A DNA stretch of 64,000 bases. It comes from Clostridiales bacterium 1_7_47FAA. GTDB taxonomy: Bacteria; Bacillota; Clostridia; Lachnospirales; Lachnospiraceae. Under the pieces are notes generated by a model. It saw only the letters and a program-made list of their open reading frames with translations, did not search any database and was not told where the DNA came from. Made by a program: the position numbers and the translations under genes. Below, piece after piece: positions 1 through 8,404 of this stretch. How positions within the stretch are numbered: the stretch's first letter is position 1; each line of letters opens with the position of its first letter. Location: contig DS990262.1 in NCBI GenBank assembly GCA_000155435.1, positions 765,908 to 829,907 on the forward strand. Direction: 5' to 3'.

Positions 1-506
1 GTCCCATAGCTTCAGACGGCAGGTTGTGCAGCAGTGCATTTTATGCATGGTACAGATATTGTCCATTCATGTCCGGCCTTTCTTTATTGCGTTTTATTGA
101 CTGATGAATGTATAATTTGTATAAATTTGTCGTATAATACATATGTTTATTGTAAACTTTTGGGCATTTGGTGTCAATAGCACTAAAAAAAGCTGGATTA
201 AAAGGTAGATTTTATTGAAAATTTTCAATCCATCATATTTCGAAACAGGGAAAAGTGCCTGTTTATATAGTTGTTTTTAGTTGAATGGGACAAATAGTGA
301 CATATTTACGGTATATTTTGCGGAAAAGCGCTTTGGTTTAGAAAAAATCAGTATATGCAAGGCGGAATTAAGATGGACAGCTATGGTATACTGTCCGTTT
401 TATTCAGTGTTCCATATTTATCCTGTATTTTAAATTTTGAATGATTCGTACCAATGAACCAGACGAAAATGTCCCTCCATTGCCGAATCAGTCCATCCCC
501 CCTGCC
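1..506. other. Upstream non-coding stretch
   Basis: No open frame with a credible start and Shine-Dalgarno site was seen on either strand. The stretch is AT-rich with poly-A and poly-T runs and no clear RNA fold. It may hold the tail of an upstream transcription unit lying outside the window. Confidence 0.4.
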
Positions 507-535
507 TTGCATTGGTAAACAGATAACAGTATAAT
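507..535 (+). promoter_or_regulatory. Sigma-A promoter of the AraC-family gene
   Basis: TTGCAT at 507-512 and a consensus TATAAT at 530-535 are separated by 17 bp. Transcription would begin near 542, leaving a leader of about 25 nt that contains the purine-rich ribosome site GAGGGGAGGG at 551-560. Confidence 0.7.
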
Positions 536-567
536 ATAGCTATGATTCATGAGGGGAGGGATGACGT

Positions 568-1863
568 TTGTCGAATATCATAAAGATGCAGGATTTATAT
601 TTTTCAGATTATGACTCTCACAAGCTGTGTCAGTTCTATTATGAGGTCCTGGATAAACCGACCACCCCAATCATACACCAGATGTCCCGTTTCTGGCTGA
701 TTAACAAAGGAAAAGGGATCCTGAAGCTGCAGGGTAAGGAGTATGAGTTAAAGCCGGGAACTTTGGTATCCGTGCTCCCATGGCAGGTATCCGATATAGT
801 ACAGGTGGACTCACCCATCCAATACTTCCTTCTGGTTTATTATTTTGATGGCGTGAATGACATCATAAAGTCGTTATACAATCTTGGCCATGGTCCCCTT
901 GACCTGATTGAGGACCTGTCCAAGAATCCTGTGATATACTGCAGCGCCGCACAGGCCAAGTACATGCACCAGCTGTTCCTCCAGCTGAGGGATGAACTGG
1001 GGGGAGGCGCTGTGCCGTCCTTGGAAACCTCAGTGTCTTCAGGGTTTGGCAGTCTTTTCATCACCAATAAGCTGATTGAACTTATCATCAATCTATGGAG
1101 GATTGGAAAGGCCAACAGCAGCCAAGCGGCAGAGATAAGCACACCCATGGACCGGACGGAAATCCTACAGTATATGTATCACCATCTCAGTGAAAAGCTG
1201 ACACTTAAAACCCTGGCAAAGACATTTTACATGAGCGAATCGTCTGTAAGCCTTTATATTGTCCAGACAACAGGGCTGACGTTCCCGAACCTCCTGAATG
1301 AGATGCGTGTAGGGAAAACCATCACATACCTCCTGTACACGGATTTTACCATGGATGAGCTGGCGGAGATACTGGGATTTGTGGACAGCTCCCATATCTG
1401 CAAGGTTTTTGCGGCCAGGATCGGTCTGAAGGCAAATGAATTCAGAAAGACATATCAGAAGATAGGAAGTATCTGCAACATCAGGGACAGCAGGAAGGCA
1501 TATTCGATTGTGGAGTATATATATAAGAACTATTCCGGGAACCTGACACCCCAGTCGGTTGCGCGCAAATTTGATATTACGGTCAGGAAGCTTAACACCA
1601 TCCTGTTTTATCAGGTAGAAAAGAGTTTTTCGGACTTTTTAAATTATGTGAGGATAAACCGTGCATGTGAACTTCTCCTTGATACGGACAAAACCATAGC
1701 AGAGATAGCTTCCCTGACAGGATACAATAATGTCAAGACATTAACCCGCAATTTCCTCAAGTTCCAGGTAATGACACCGGGTAAGTTCCGGGAGTCGGTT
1801 TCAAAAAACAGCGGGGATGCTTCTGCCCCTGTTGGCGGAGGAAGAGGGATGAGCCGGCCTTAG
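568..1863 (+). CDS. AraC-family transcriptional regulator with two HTH domains
   Basis: A 431-residue regulator. Residues about 20-110 look like a cupin-type sensor (WLINKGKGILKL). Two AraC-like helix-turn-helix regions follow, at about 195-295 (TLKTLAKTFYMSESSVSLYI) and 315-412 (TIAEIASLTGYNNVKTL). Most family members have one such bipartite HTH module, so this is a tandem version. The TTG start at 568 is chosen because GAGGGGAGGG lies 7 nt upstream; the ATG at 561 is in another frame that closes quickly. The Gly/Ser-rich tail ends at a TAG built from the edge of a palindromic element. The effector is unknown. Confidence 0.85.
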   Translation: MSNIIKMQDLYFSDYDSHKLCQFYYEVLDKPTTPIIHQMSRFWLINKGKGILKLQGKEYELKPGTLVSVLPWQVSDIVQVDSPIQYFLLVYYFDGVNDIIKSLYNLGHGPLDLIEDLSKNPVIYCSAAQAKYMHQLFLQLRDELGGGAVPSLETSVSSGFGSLFITNKLIELIINLWRIGKANSSQAAEISTPMDRTEILQYMYHHLSEKLTLKTLAKTFYMSESSVSLYIVQTTGLTFPNLLNEMRVGKTITYLLYTDFTMDELAEILGFVDSSHICKVFAARIGLKANEFRKTYQKIGSICNIRDSRKAYSIVEYIYKNYSGNLTPQSVARKFDITVRKLNTILFYQVEKSFSDFLNYVRINRACELLLDTDKTIAEIASLTGYNNVKTLTRNFLKFQVMTPGKFRESVSKNSGDASAPVGGGRGMSRP

Positions 1864-2024
1864 AGCGTGTTTGAAAATTCATTCCCGCCGTCTGCACGCC
1901 CCACTTCGCGGTATATTTGGCCCCGATTCAGTCAGCGTAGCCCGCTACGCCTCCATCATCGGGACCAAATCTCCCACAAAGTGGGACGCACAGCCGACGG
2001 AAAGCAATTTTCAAACACGCTCTA
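1861..2024. mobile_element. MITE-like palindromic element
   Basis: A 164-bp imperfect palindrome. The terminal inverted repeats GAGCGTGTTTGAAAATT (1863-1879) and its exact complement (2006-2022) are flanked by TA on both sides (1861-1862 and 2023-2024), as expected for a TA-targeting (IS630/mariner-like) miniature element. Internal arms also pair: CCCCACTT with AAGTGGGA, TTTGGCCCCGAT with ATCGGGACCAAA, and GCGTAGC with GCTACGC at the centre. It has no coding capacity. It sits directly at the end of the AraC gene. Confidence 0.7.
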
Positions 2025-2078
2025 GGTCCGGTTATGGCTAATATGCACGAATTGTATATCACATTTACACAGAACCCA

Positions 2079-2107
2079 TTGATTTTACGGATTAATGCGA
2101 TTATAAT
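2079..2107 (+). promoter_or_regulatory. Promoter of ilvE
   Basis: TTGATT at 2079-2084, a 17-bp spacer and TATAAT at 2102-2107. The resulting leader is about 40 nt, too short for a T-box. Confidence 0.7.
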
Positions 2108-2154
2108 TGTGTTCAACAAAACAAGCTACTTCTACCTGAACGGAGGAATTGATT

Positions 2155-3180
2155 ATGGAAAAGAAAGACCTGGACTGGGGAAATATCGGATTTTCTTATA
2201 TGCCGACGGACAAGCGATATGTTGCAAACTATAAAGACGGGGCATGGGGGGAGGGAGAACTGACTTCGGACTCCAATGTGGTGATTAATGAGTGCGCAGG
2301 CATCCTTCAGTACTGCCAGGAATGTTTTGAGGGCCTTAAGGCTTATACCACGGAGGATGGAAGCATTGTCACCTTCCGACCTGACCTGAATGCTGAACGC
2401 ATGATGGACTCCGCGGCGCGCCTGGAGATGCCTCCATTCCCAAAGGAGAGGTTCTTGGAAGCAGTGGATGCAGTGGTTAAGGCCAATGCGGCCTGGGTAC
2501 CCCCCTTTGGCAGCGGCGCAACCCTGTATTTAAGGCCGTATATGTTTGCTTCAGGTCCGGTTATCGGCGTCAAGCCGTCGGATGAATATCAGTTCCGCCT
2601 GTTCGTGACCCCGGTAGGCCCGTATTTTAAGGGCGGCGCAAAGCCCCTGACCTTGTGCGTCAGCGACTTTGACCGTGCGGCGCCTCATGGAACAGGCCAT
2701 GTGAAGGCCGGGCTTAACTACGCCATGAGCCTGTATGCCTCTGTCACCGCCCATGCAGCCGGTTATGATGAGAATGTATTCCTAGACCCGGGTACCAGGA
2801 CTTATGTGGAAGAGACAGGCGGCGCTAATTTCCTGTTCGTTACCAGGGACGGGGAGGTGGTCACGCCTAAGTCTGACTCCATCCTTCCTTCCATTACCAG
2901 GCGTTCCCTGATCCATGTTGCCCAGCATTACCTGGGACTTAAGGTAACGGAGCGGCCTGTGAAGCTGGCTGAGCTGGCTGATTTTGCAGAGTGCGGCCTG
3001 TGCGGCACCGCTGCCGTCATTTCCCCGGTGGGCAAGATTGTTGACCATGGAAAGGAAATCTGCTTCCCCAGCGGCATGGATGAGATGGGACCTGTTACCA
3101 GGAAGCTGTATGAAACCCTTACCGGTATCCAGATGGGCACCATCGAAGCGCCGGAGGGCTGGATCAGGAAGATTGTATGA
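2155..3180 (+). CDS. ilvE: Branched-chain amino acid aminotransferase
   Basis: Fold-type IV PLP aminotransferase of about 341 residues that interconverts Leu, Ile and Val with their 2-oxo acids using 2-oxoglutarate/glutamate. Family signatures include CFEGLKAY near the N-terminus, YLRPYMFASGP, the PLP lysine in GHVKAGLNYA, and EETGGANFLFV. ATG at 2155 is preferred over an in-frame TTG at 2149 because CGGAGG lies 8 nt upstream of the ATG. It is monocistronic with its own promoter. A GC-containing hairpin at 3251-3296 may end its transcript. Confidence 0.93.
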   Translation: MEKKDLDWGNIGFSYMPTDKRYVANYKDGAWGEGELTSDSNVVINECAGILQYCQECFEGLKAYTTEDGSIVTFRPDLNAERMMDSAARLEMPPFPKERFLEAVDAVVKANAAWVPPFGSGATLYLRPYMFASGPVIGVKPSDEYQFRLFVTPVGPYFKGGAKPLTLCVSDFDRAAPHGTGHVKAGLNYAMSLYASVTAHAAGYDENVFLDPGTRTYVEETGGANFLFVTRDGEVVTPKSDSILPSITRRSLIHVAQHYLGLKVTERPVKLAELADFAECGLCGTAAVISPVGKIVDHGKEICFPSGMDEMGPVTRKLYETLTGIQMGTIEAPEGWIRKIV

Positions 3181-3250
3181 GGGAAGATTGTATATAGGGA
3201 AGCTTAAGCATTTTCAGGCACACTCTGAGATGAATCAAGAATAATCAGGA

Positions 3251-3296
3251 CCTTCCGGAATATATTGATAGTAATTGTATCATATATTCCGGGAGG
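3251..3296 (+). promoter_or_regulatory. Hairpin covering the SD of the downstream lipoprotein gene
   Basis: The 15-nt arms CCTTCCGGAATATAT (3251-3265) and ATATATTCCGGGAGG (3282-3296) pair with one G-U. The right arm contains GGGAGG, the likely Shine-Dalgarno of the gene at 3307, and is followed by TTTTATT. It could be an ilvE terminator, a translation-blocking hairpin, or both. Confidence 0.6.
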
Positions 3297-3306
3297 TTTT
3301 ATTAAC

Positions 3307-3732
3307 ATGAAGGCATTTATCAAAGGGAAAATGTACCTGGGACTGCTGATGGTCATTGCCGCGTCGCTGTGGCTGGCAGGCTGTTCCGCTTCAAAGGATG
3401 ACGGGGATAAGGTCCGGGACCTGGATTTTACGGTGGCCGGGGACCTGGATGTGCCGGATGAACTTAAGAAACTGATTGCTGAGAAACAGCAGCAGCCCTT
3501 CAAGCTTACATACAGCGATGAGCAGAACCTGTACATTGCAGTGGGGTACGGGGTACAGCCCACGGGCGGGTACAGCATCAGCGTAAACGACCTTTACCTT
3601 ACCGACAACTCCATTGTAATCAACACGGAGTTAAAGGGGCCTGAGAAGGGGGAAAATGCAGGCACGGAGCAGTCTTTCCCATATATTGTAATCAAGACGG
3701 AGTATTTGGAGAATCCTGTCGTATTCCAGTAA
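3307..3732 (+). CDS. Lipoprotein with PrcB-like C-terminal domain
   Basis: A 141-residue predicted lipoprotein. After a basic start and hydrophobic segment comes a lipobox (LWLAGC), so the mature protein should be anchored on the outer face of the membrane. The C-terminal half (YIAVGYGVQPTGGYSISV through the PYIVIKTEY region) resembles the PrcB C-terminal domain known from a protease-complex protein of treponemes. ATG at 3307 is chosen over an upstream in-frame start at 3265 because it yields a proper signal peptide and has GGGAGG upstream. Its function in Clostridia is unknown. Confidence 0.75.
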   Translation: MKAFIKGKMYLGLLMVIAASLWLAGCSASKDDGDKVRDLDFTVAGDLDVPDELKKLIAEKQQQPFKLTYSDEQNLYIAVGYGVQPTGGYSISVNDLYLTDNSIVINTELKGPEKGENAGTEQSFPYIVIKTEYLENPVVFQ

Positions 3733-3848
3733 AAAATCCTTTTTAAATTGAATATCATATGCTATACTATACGATATTTATGTTTTTCGGTAAATGTCGT
3801 GTCACAGCAGCAATGTTTTAACTTGTTAAAGAGAGGGTGGAGTATACT

Positions 3849-4565
3849 ATGATATTCAAAGACATTTGGCTTGACATTAAGGCCGTACAGGAACGCGATC
3901 CCGCTGCCCGCAACGCACTGGAGGTGTTCCTTCTTTACCAGGGGGTCCATGCCCTCATATGGCACAGGTTTGCCCATTGGTTTTATCAGCATAAGATGTT
4001 TTTCATAGCCAGGCTTATTTCACAGATAGCACGGTTTTTTACTTTGATAGAGATACATCCGGGCGCCCAGCTGGGCCATGGGATCCTTATTGACCATGGA
4101 ACCGGCGTGGTCATCGGTGAGACCGCGGTGGTGGGGGATAACTGTACGATTTACCAGGGAGTCACCCTGGGCGGCGTGGGCACGAAGAAGGGGAAGCGCC
4201 ATCCAACCCTTGGCAGCAATGTCATGGTGGGGGCCGGAGCCAAGATTCTGGGGGCATTTGAGGTGGGGGATAACTGTTCCATTGCCGCCAACGCAGTGCT
4301 CTTAAAACCTCTGGAGGACAATGTGACCGCAGTGGGGATACCGGCCCGTCCGGTAAAAAAGGACGGCGTCACCATACCGAAGAATAAGAGAAGCCTGACG
4401 CTGGAAGAATACGAGGATATGAGAAGCCGGATGGAGCAGATGGAACAGGAGATTGAGTACCTGAAGCAGGCGCTGGCGGCCAGGGGGACAGAGGTTCCTT
4501 CCCAGGAAGACGCAGGGCAGGGAATACAGAATAAAGACACACGGGAGAAACCATACCAGTCATGA
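3849..4565 (+). CDS. cysE: Serine O-acetyltransferase
   Basis: About 238 residues. It makes O-acetylserine from serine and acetyl-CoA, the first committed step of cysteine synthesis. The left-handed beta-helix hexapeptide region is clear (IHPGAQLGHGILIDHGTGVVIGE is family-typical; then GVTLGGVG and KRHPTLG). A charged, possibly coiled-coil tail (residues about 185-210, YEDMRSRMEQMEQEIEYL) extends beyond the catalytic domain. ATG at 3849 fits the GAGAGGG site better than GTG at 3837. It overlaps the next gene by an ATGA junction, so the two are probably co-translated. Confidence 0.92.
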   Translation: MIFKDIWLDIKAVQERDPAARNALEVFLLYQGVHALIWHRFAHWFYQHKMFFIARLISQIARFFTLIEIHPGAQLGHGILIDHGTGVVIGETAVVGDNCTIYQGVTLGGVGTKKGKRHPTLGSNVMVGAGAKILGAFEVGDNCSIAANAVLLKPLEDNVTAVGIPARPVKKDGVTIPKNKRSLTLEEYEDMRSRMEQMEQEIEYLKQALAARGTEVPSQEDAGQGIQNKDTREKPYQS

Positions 4566-5434
4566 AGAATGAAGCACCATATGTGAATATAGAGCGGAGC
4601 ATCATCAAGCAGTTCCGCAAGGAAATCTGGCGCCCCTTTGTCAGGGGGCTTCAGGAATATAAGATGATCCAGGACGGCGATAAGGTGGCTGTCTGTATCT
4701 CAGGCGGCAAGGATTCCATGCTGTTAGCCAAGTGCCTCCAGCAGTTAAAACGCCAGAGCGGCACGGAGTTTGGGCTGGAGTTCATTGTCATGGACCCGGG
4801 CTATCACCCTGACAACCGGAAGCTGATTGAGGATAATGCAGCCCTTATGAATATACCGGTCCGCATCTTTGATTCAGATATCTTTGATATCGTGGTGGAT
4901 GTGGACCAGTCGCCCTGTTACCTCTGCGCCCGCATGCGGCGGGGGTACCTGTACGCCCATGCCAGGGAGCTGGGGTGCAATAAGATCGCGCTGGGCCATC
5001 ATTTTGATGATGTGATAGAGACCATACTCATGGGCATCCTCTACGGGGGACAGATCAACACCATGATGCCTAAACTCCACAGCACCAACTTCGAGGGAAT
5101 GGAACTGATCCGTCCCCTTTATTTTGTTAAGGAAGAGGATATCCTGGACTGGAAAGACTACAATGGACTGCATTTCCTCCAATGTGCCTGCCGGTTCACG
5201 GAGCAGGTTGCAAGGGAACAGGCGGCCAGGGGGATTACGGGGGATGCGGCGGATATCGTCCATACCTCCAAGCGCCAGGAGATGAAGGAATTAATCCGCT
5301 CCCTCAGGAAGAACAGCCCGTTCATCGACGCCAACATCATGAAAAGCGTGGAGAACATCAATCTGGACGCCTGCCTTGGATATGTGCAAAAGGGCGCGCG
5401 CCATCATTTTATGGACAAATACGATGAAAGATAA
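4562..5434 (+). CDS. TtcA-like tRNA-thiolation family ATPase
   Basis: A 290-residue PP-loop ATPase. The PP-loop SGGKDS is at about residues 49-54. A CYLCARMRRG motif follows, resembling the Fe-S/sulfur-handling cysteines of TtcA, the tRNA 2-thiocytidine synthetase, with GHHFDDVIETILM downstream and a late FLQCACRF cysteine pair. These features place it in the TtcA/TilS-like group. Translational coupling to cysE suggests a link between cysteine supply and sulfur transfer. The RNA substrate is not established from sequence alone. Confidence 0.82.
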   Translation: MKNEAPYVNIERSIIKQFRKEIWRPFVRGLQEYKMIQDGDKVAVCISGGKDSMLLAKCLQQLKRQSGTEFGLEFIVMDPGYHPDNRKLIEDNAALMNIPVRIFDSDIFDIVVDVDQSPCYLCARMRRGYLYAHARELGCNKIALGHHFDDVIETILMGILYGGQINTMMPKLHSTNFEGMELIRPLYFVKEEDILDWKDYNGLHFLQCACRFTEQVAREQAARGITGDAADIVHTSKRQEMKELIRSLRKNSPFIDANIMKSVENINLDACLGYVQKGARHHFMDKYDER

Positions 5435-5482
5435 GATATAAAGCATAAACCACCTGCTGTCCGCATAGATTTTTCTAAAAGA

Positions 5483-5546
5483 CCGGAGCGTATCTGAACA
5501 CCATTCACGCCCGGCTGGCAGAAAACAATGTTCAGATACGTTCTGG
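5483..5546. repeat. Short relative of the 1861-2024 palindrome
   Basis: An inverted repeat with 18-bp arms (5483-5500 and 5529-5546), containing two pyrimidine differences that still allow G-U pairing. The outer sequences AGCGTATCTGAACA and TGTTCAGATACGTTCT match the ends of the 164-bp element. The adjoining CATTCACGCC and AAAACAAT also align with CATTCCCGCC and AAAGCAAT of that element. It looks like an internally deleted copy. Its right edge reaches the purine-rich stretch before sipL. Confidence 0.55.
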
Positions 5547-5565
5547 AGAGATGGCAGGTGTTTTT

Positions 5566-7176
5566 ATGGAATTAATAAAGAAACAGATACATATGAACCA
5601 ATGGAAGGGAAATGTTACCACACAGATTACACTGGATGATGACTTTATTGTGCCGGACACCATGGACGATATGGAACAGGTGATGTTAGACACCGGTGAG
5701 ATCCAGATTGAGACAGTGAAGAACCAGGGAGATAAGGTGGCTGTAAAGGGCAAGCTGGAGTTCCAGGTACTGTACCGCAGGGAAGCGGGCGGACTCCAGA
5801 CCCTGGGCGGCAACATCCCGTTTGAGGAAGTGGTCAATGTCCCCGGACTGGAGGAAAAGGACTACGTGGGCCTTAACTGGATGCTGGAGGACCTGAATAC
5901 GGATATGATTAACTCCAGGAAGCTGGGGGTCCAGGCCATCATCACGCTTCAGGTGCGGGTGGAGACTTTGAGGGATGTGGAAGCCGCAGTGGATGTGGAC
6001 ATGGAAAGCGGAAGCCGCAGCGCAGGGGCCGGTCTGTCGGACACAGATGCATCGGGACAGGTACAGGTGGAAACACTGAAACGGACAGCCACCGCGGCAG
6101 CCATTGCCGTAAGGCGCAAGGATACATACCGCATCAAGGAAGAACTGAGCCTTACAGGCGGAAAGCCTAATATCGGCCAGCTTCTGTGGCGTGAAATGAA
6201 GCTTCGGGACATAACCGTAAAACCGCTGGACGGCCGTCTGCATCTGGACGGTGAACTGAGCGTATTTGTCATCTACAGCGCGGAGGATGAAAACATGCCC
6301 ATGCAGTGGATGGAGGAGACCCTGCCATTCTCAGGCGACATGGAGATGGGCGATGTGAAGGAGGAGCAGATTCCCATGGTAACCGTGCGCCTGGCCCACA
6401 AGGATATGGAAGCCAAGCCCGACTATGACGGGGAAATGCGGGAAATGGACGTGGATGCTGTCCTGGAGCTGGATATCAAGCTGTACGAGGAAGAGCAGGT
6501 AGAACTGTTAAGCGACATGTATTCCAACAACCGTGAGATTGAACTCACCCAGACAGAGGCCTGTTTTGACCAGATACTGACCAGGAATGTGTGCAAGTCC
6601 AAGGTGGCGGAAAAGCTGAAACTGCCCCAGGCCGAGCGTATCCTCCAGATCTGCCACAACGAAGGGACCATCAAGCTGGATGACGTGGAGGTGGGGGAGG
6701 ACTGCCTGCAGATAGACGGCGTCCTGGAGGTGACTCTGTTATATCTTACCAGCGATGACACCTCGCCTGTACAGTCATCCGTGGAGCAGGTGCCGTTCCA
6801 CTGCACCGCAGAAGCCAGGGGGATCCGTGAGGACAGCGTATACCAGCTGGATGCAGGGTTGGAGCAGCTGAGCGCGGTCATGATGGGCGGCGACATGGTG
6901 GAGGTAAAGGCAGTGGTTGCCCTGGATTTCCTGGTCCTGCAGCCGGTATGCGAGCCGGTGATTACCGGTGCGGCCGTCAATCCCATGGATTTGCAGAAGC
7001 TTCAGGAACTGCCTGGAATCGTGGGATATATTGTCCAGCCGGACGATACGCTTTGGTCCATTGCGAAAAAGTTCCATACCACCATCGGCACCATCATATC
7101 TACCAATGAACTGGCGGATGAGCAGGTGAAGCAGGGGCAGAGGCTGCTGTTGGTGAAGGAGATTGCGCAGGATTGA
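5566..7176 (+). CDS. sipL: SipL-like spore morphogenesis protein (DUF3794 + LysM)
   Basis: About 536 residues. At least three DUF3794 repeats cover residues about 15-460, with recurring elements such as KVAVKGKLEFQVLYR and CLQIDGVLEVTLLYL. A C-terminal LysM domain follows (YIVQPDDTLWSIAKKFHTT to the end). In Clostridioides difficile, SipL binds SpoIVA and is needed for coat localisation around the forespore. ATG at 5566 is preferred because family members begin MEL-KK; the ATG at 5551 directly abuts GGAGAG and is a less likely start. The gene marks the host as a spore former. The large palindrome at 7206 lies just downstream. Confidence 0.85.
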   Translation: MELIKKQIHMNQWKGNVTTQITLDDDFIVPDTMDDMEQVMLDTGEIQIETVKNQGDKVAVKGKLEFQVLYRREAGGLQTLGGNIPFEEVVNVPGLEEKDYVGLNWMLEDLNTDMINSRKLGVQAIITLQVRVETLRDVEAAVDVDMESGSRSAGAGLSDTDASGQVQVETLKRTATAAAIAVRRKDTYRIKEELSLTGGKPNIGQLLWREMKLRDITVKPLDGRLHLDGELSVFVIYSAEDENMPMQWMEETLPFSGDMEMGDVKEEQIPMVTVRLAHKDMEAKPDYDGEMREMDVDAVLELDIKLYEEEQVELLSDMYSNNREIELTQTEACFDQILTRNVCKSKVAEKLKLPQAERILQICHNEGTIKLDDVEVGEDCLQIDGVLEVTLLYLTSDDTSPVQSSVEQVPFHCTAEARGIREDSVYQLDAGLEQLSAVMMGGDMVEVKAVVALDFLVLQPVCEPVITGAAVNPMDLQKLQELPGIVGYIVQPDDTLWSIAKKFHTTIGTIISTNELADEQVKQGQRLLLVKEIAQD

Positions 7177-7205
7177 AGGGGCAGATGAAGGGGTGTGGGG
7201 GCTAC

Positions 7206-7474
7206 GTCCGTGAAGAGGGTCAGGGCGGGCGGCGGCAGACCACGCGCTGAGGGCCGGAGGCCGCAGCTTCCAGGGCCCGGACAACAGAAAAGATGGGGGA
7301 CCGGTGCTATTCACGGAGAAACTCTGATGAGCTTTCTCCGTTCAGAGCTCCTTGGATTCTTGCTTTGATGCAAGAATCCACCCCCATCTTTTCTGCTGCC
7401 CGGACCCAGGAACCTGCGGCCTCCGCCCCTATGCGTGTGGCCTGCCGCCGCCCGCCCTGACCCTCTTCACGGAC
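7206..7474. repeat. Large GC-rich inverted repeat, possible mobile or structured element
   Basis: Arms of about 95 bp (7206-7300 and 7381-7474) are nearly complementary. The outer 33 positions, starting GTCCGTGAAGAGGG, are identical in inverted orientation, as is CAGAAAAGATGGGGG next to the loop. The 80-nt centre carries two further hairpins (CGGAGAAA with TTTCTCCG, and TGGATTCTTG with CAAGAATCCA). GC content is well above the surroundings. Frames running through it are by-products of the symmetry. No transposase is present; it separates sipL from a convergent gene. Confidence 0.7.
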
Positions 7475-7539
7475 TGCGTATTCCAACCGCTGCATGTGCA
7501 AAAGGGAAGAGGGTTGGGAGGGACGTGGGGATTATGCAT

Positions 7540-8115
7540 TTAATTTTTTTTCATGAGTCCGGCGTCGCTGTTCCAGGCCTGGCCGACTTTTTCGCCGATG
7601 GCATAGTAGCCATTTTGAAATTGGTCAAATACGAATGCGTTCAGCTTTTTGGGGTCAACCTTGCCCTTTTCATTGAGTACATGCGCTTCCGCCAGTACGC
7701 CGACAATCCTGCCTATGACGTGGAAGCCGTAGACTTCATTTTTATATTCGACTACCTCACATTCAAGGGTTAGGGGAAATTCGTCGATGATGGGCGCGTT
7801 GACTTTTTGGCTTTTCACCGCAGTGAGGCCGCTGCGCTCAAATTTGTCCTCCATTTTGTTGCCGGTGGCAATGCCGAAGAAATCGGCTGCTTCCAGATGG
7901 TCCACGTCCGCAATGCTCAGTGTAAAAGCGTTTGTTTTCTTGATGTTCGCGGATGTTTTATGGTCCTCGCTGATATTGAGTGAGACCATATCTTCAGCAC
8001 AGATACCTCCCCAGGCCATGTTCATCACGTCTACCTTGCCGTCGTCACCATAGGTGGCTATCATAAGCACCGGCATCGGGAATAAATAGGGATTTACCGC
8101 AAGCTCTTTTTTCAT
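7540..8115 (-). CDS. Flavin reductase-like (FMN-binding split-barrel) protein
   Basis: A 191-residue protein of the flavin reductase-like family, which uses bound FMN in NAD(P)H-dependent electron transfer. Supporting motifs are the N-terminal PYLFPMPVLMIATYG, NMAWGGICAEDMVSLNIS, ADFFGIATGNK and a C-terminal YYAIGEKVGQAW. The ATG at 8115 has GGAGG upstream in the minus orientation. It is a single-gene unit with a consensus promoter at 8182-8210. The electron acceptor is unknown. Confidence 0.85.
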   Translation of the reverse strand: MKKELAVNPYLFPMPVLMIATYGDDGKVDVMNMAWGGICAEDMVSLNISEDHKTSANIKKTNAFTLSIADVDHLEAADFFGIATGNKMEDKFERSGLTAVKSQKVNAPIIDEFPLTLECEVVEYKNEVYGFHVIGRIVGVLAEAHVLNEKGKVDPKKLNAFVFDQFQNGYYAIGEKVGQAWNSDAGLMKKN

Positions 8116-8181
8116 GAATTGTACCTCCGTATTGTTTTGGTATTGATTTGGGTGTTTTTATGAACGTTTCCTTTACTGGAT

Positions 8182-8210
8182 ATTATAGTTGACGCAGAAA
8201 CGGTTAACAA
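8182..8210 (-). promoter_or_regulatory. Promoter of the flavin reductase-like gene
   Basis: On the minus strand, TTGTTA (8210-8205), a 17-bp spacer, and TATAAT (8187-8182). Confidence 0.65.
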
Positions 8211-8404
8211 GTACACACATTAAAGATAGATACTTACTTATAGGGGAGCGCAGGAGCGGATGGTTTGAAATTAAGAAGGCGATGGGGACTTTTTGTGGCT
8301 GCTTAAGTTTGATAGCTGGATCATGCCAATCTTAAAAAAACTGTTTTAGTATTGGAAATTATGGTATACTAACAACAGTCGTACGAATAAAGAGAGGTAA
8401 TTTT

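Noticed and set aside
3733..3848. Possible T-box or riboswitch before cysE
   Set aside because: The leader is about 115 nt of AT-rich sequence with no T-box motif or strong fold.
7307..7501. Open frames on both strands within the large inverted repeat
   Set aside because: They arise from the GC-rich symmetric sequence and have no convincing start sites.
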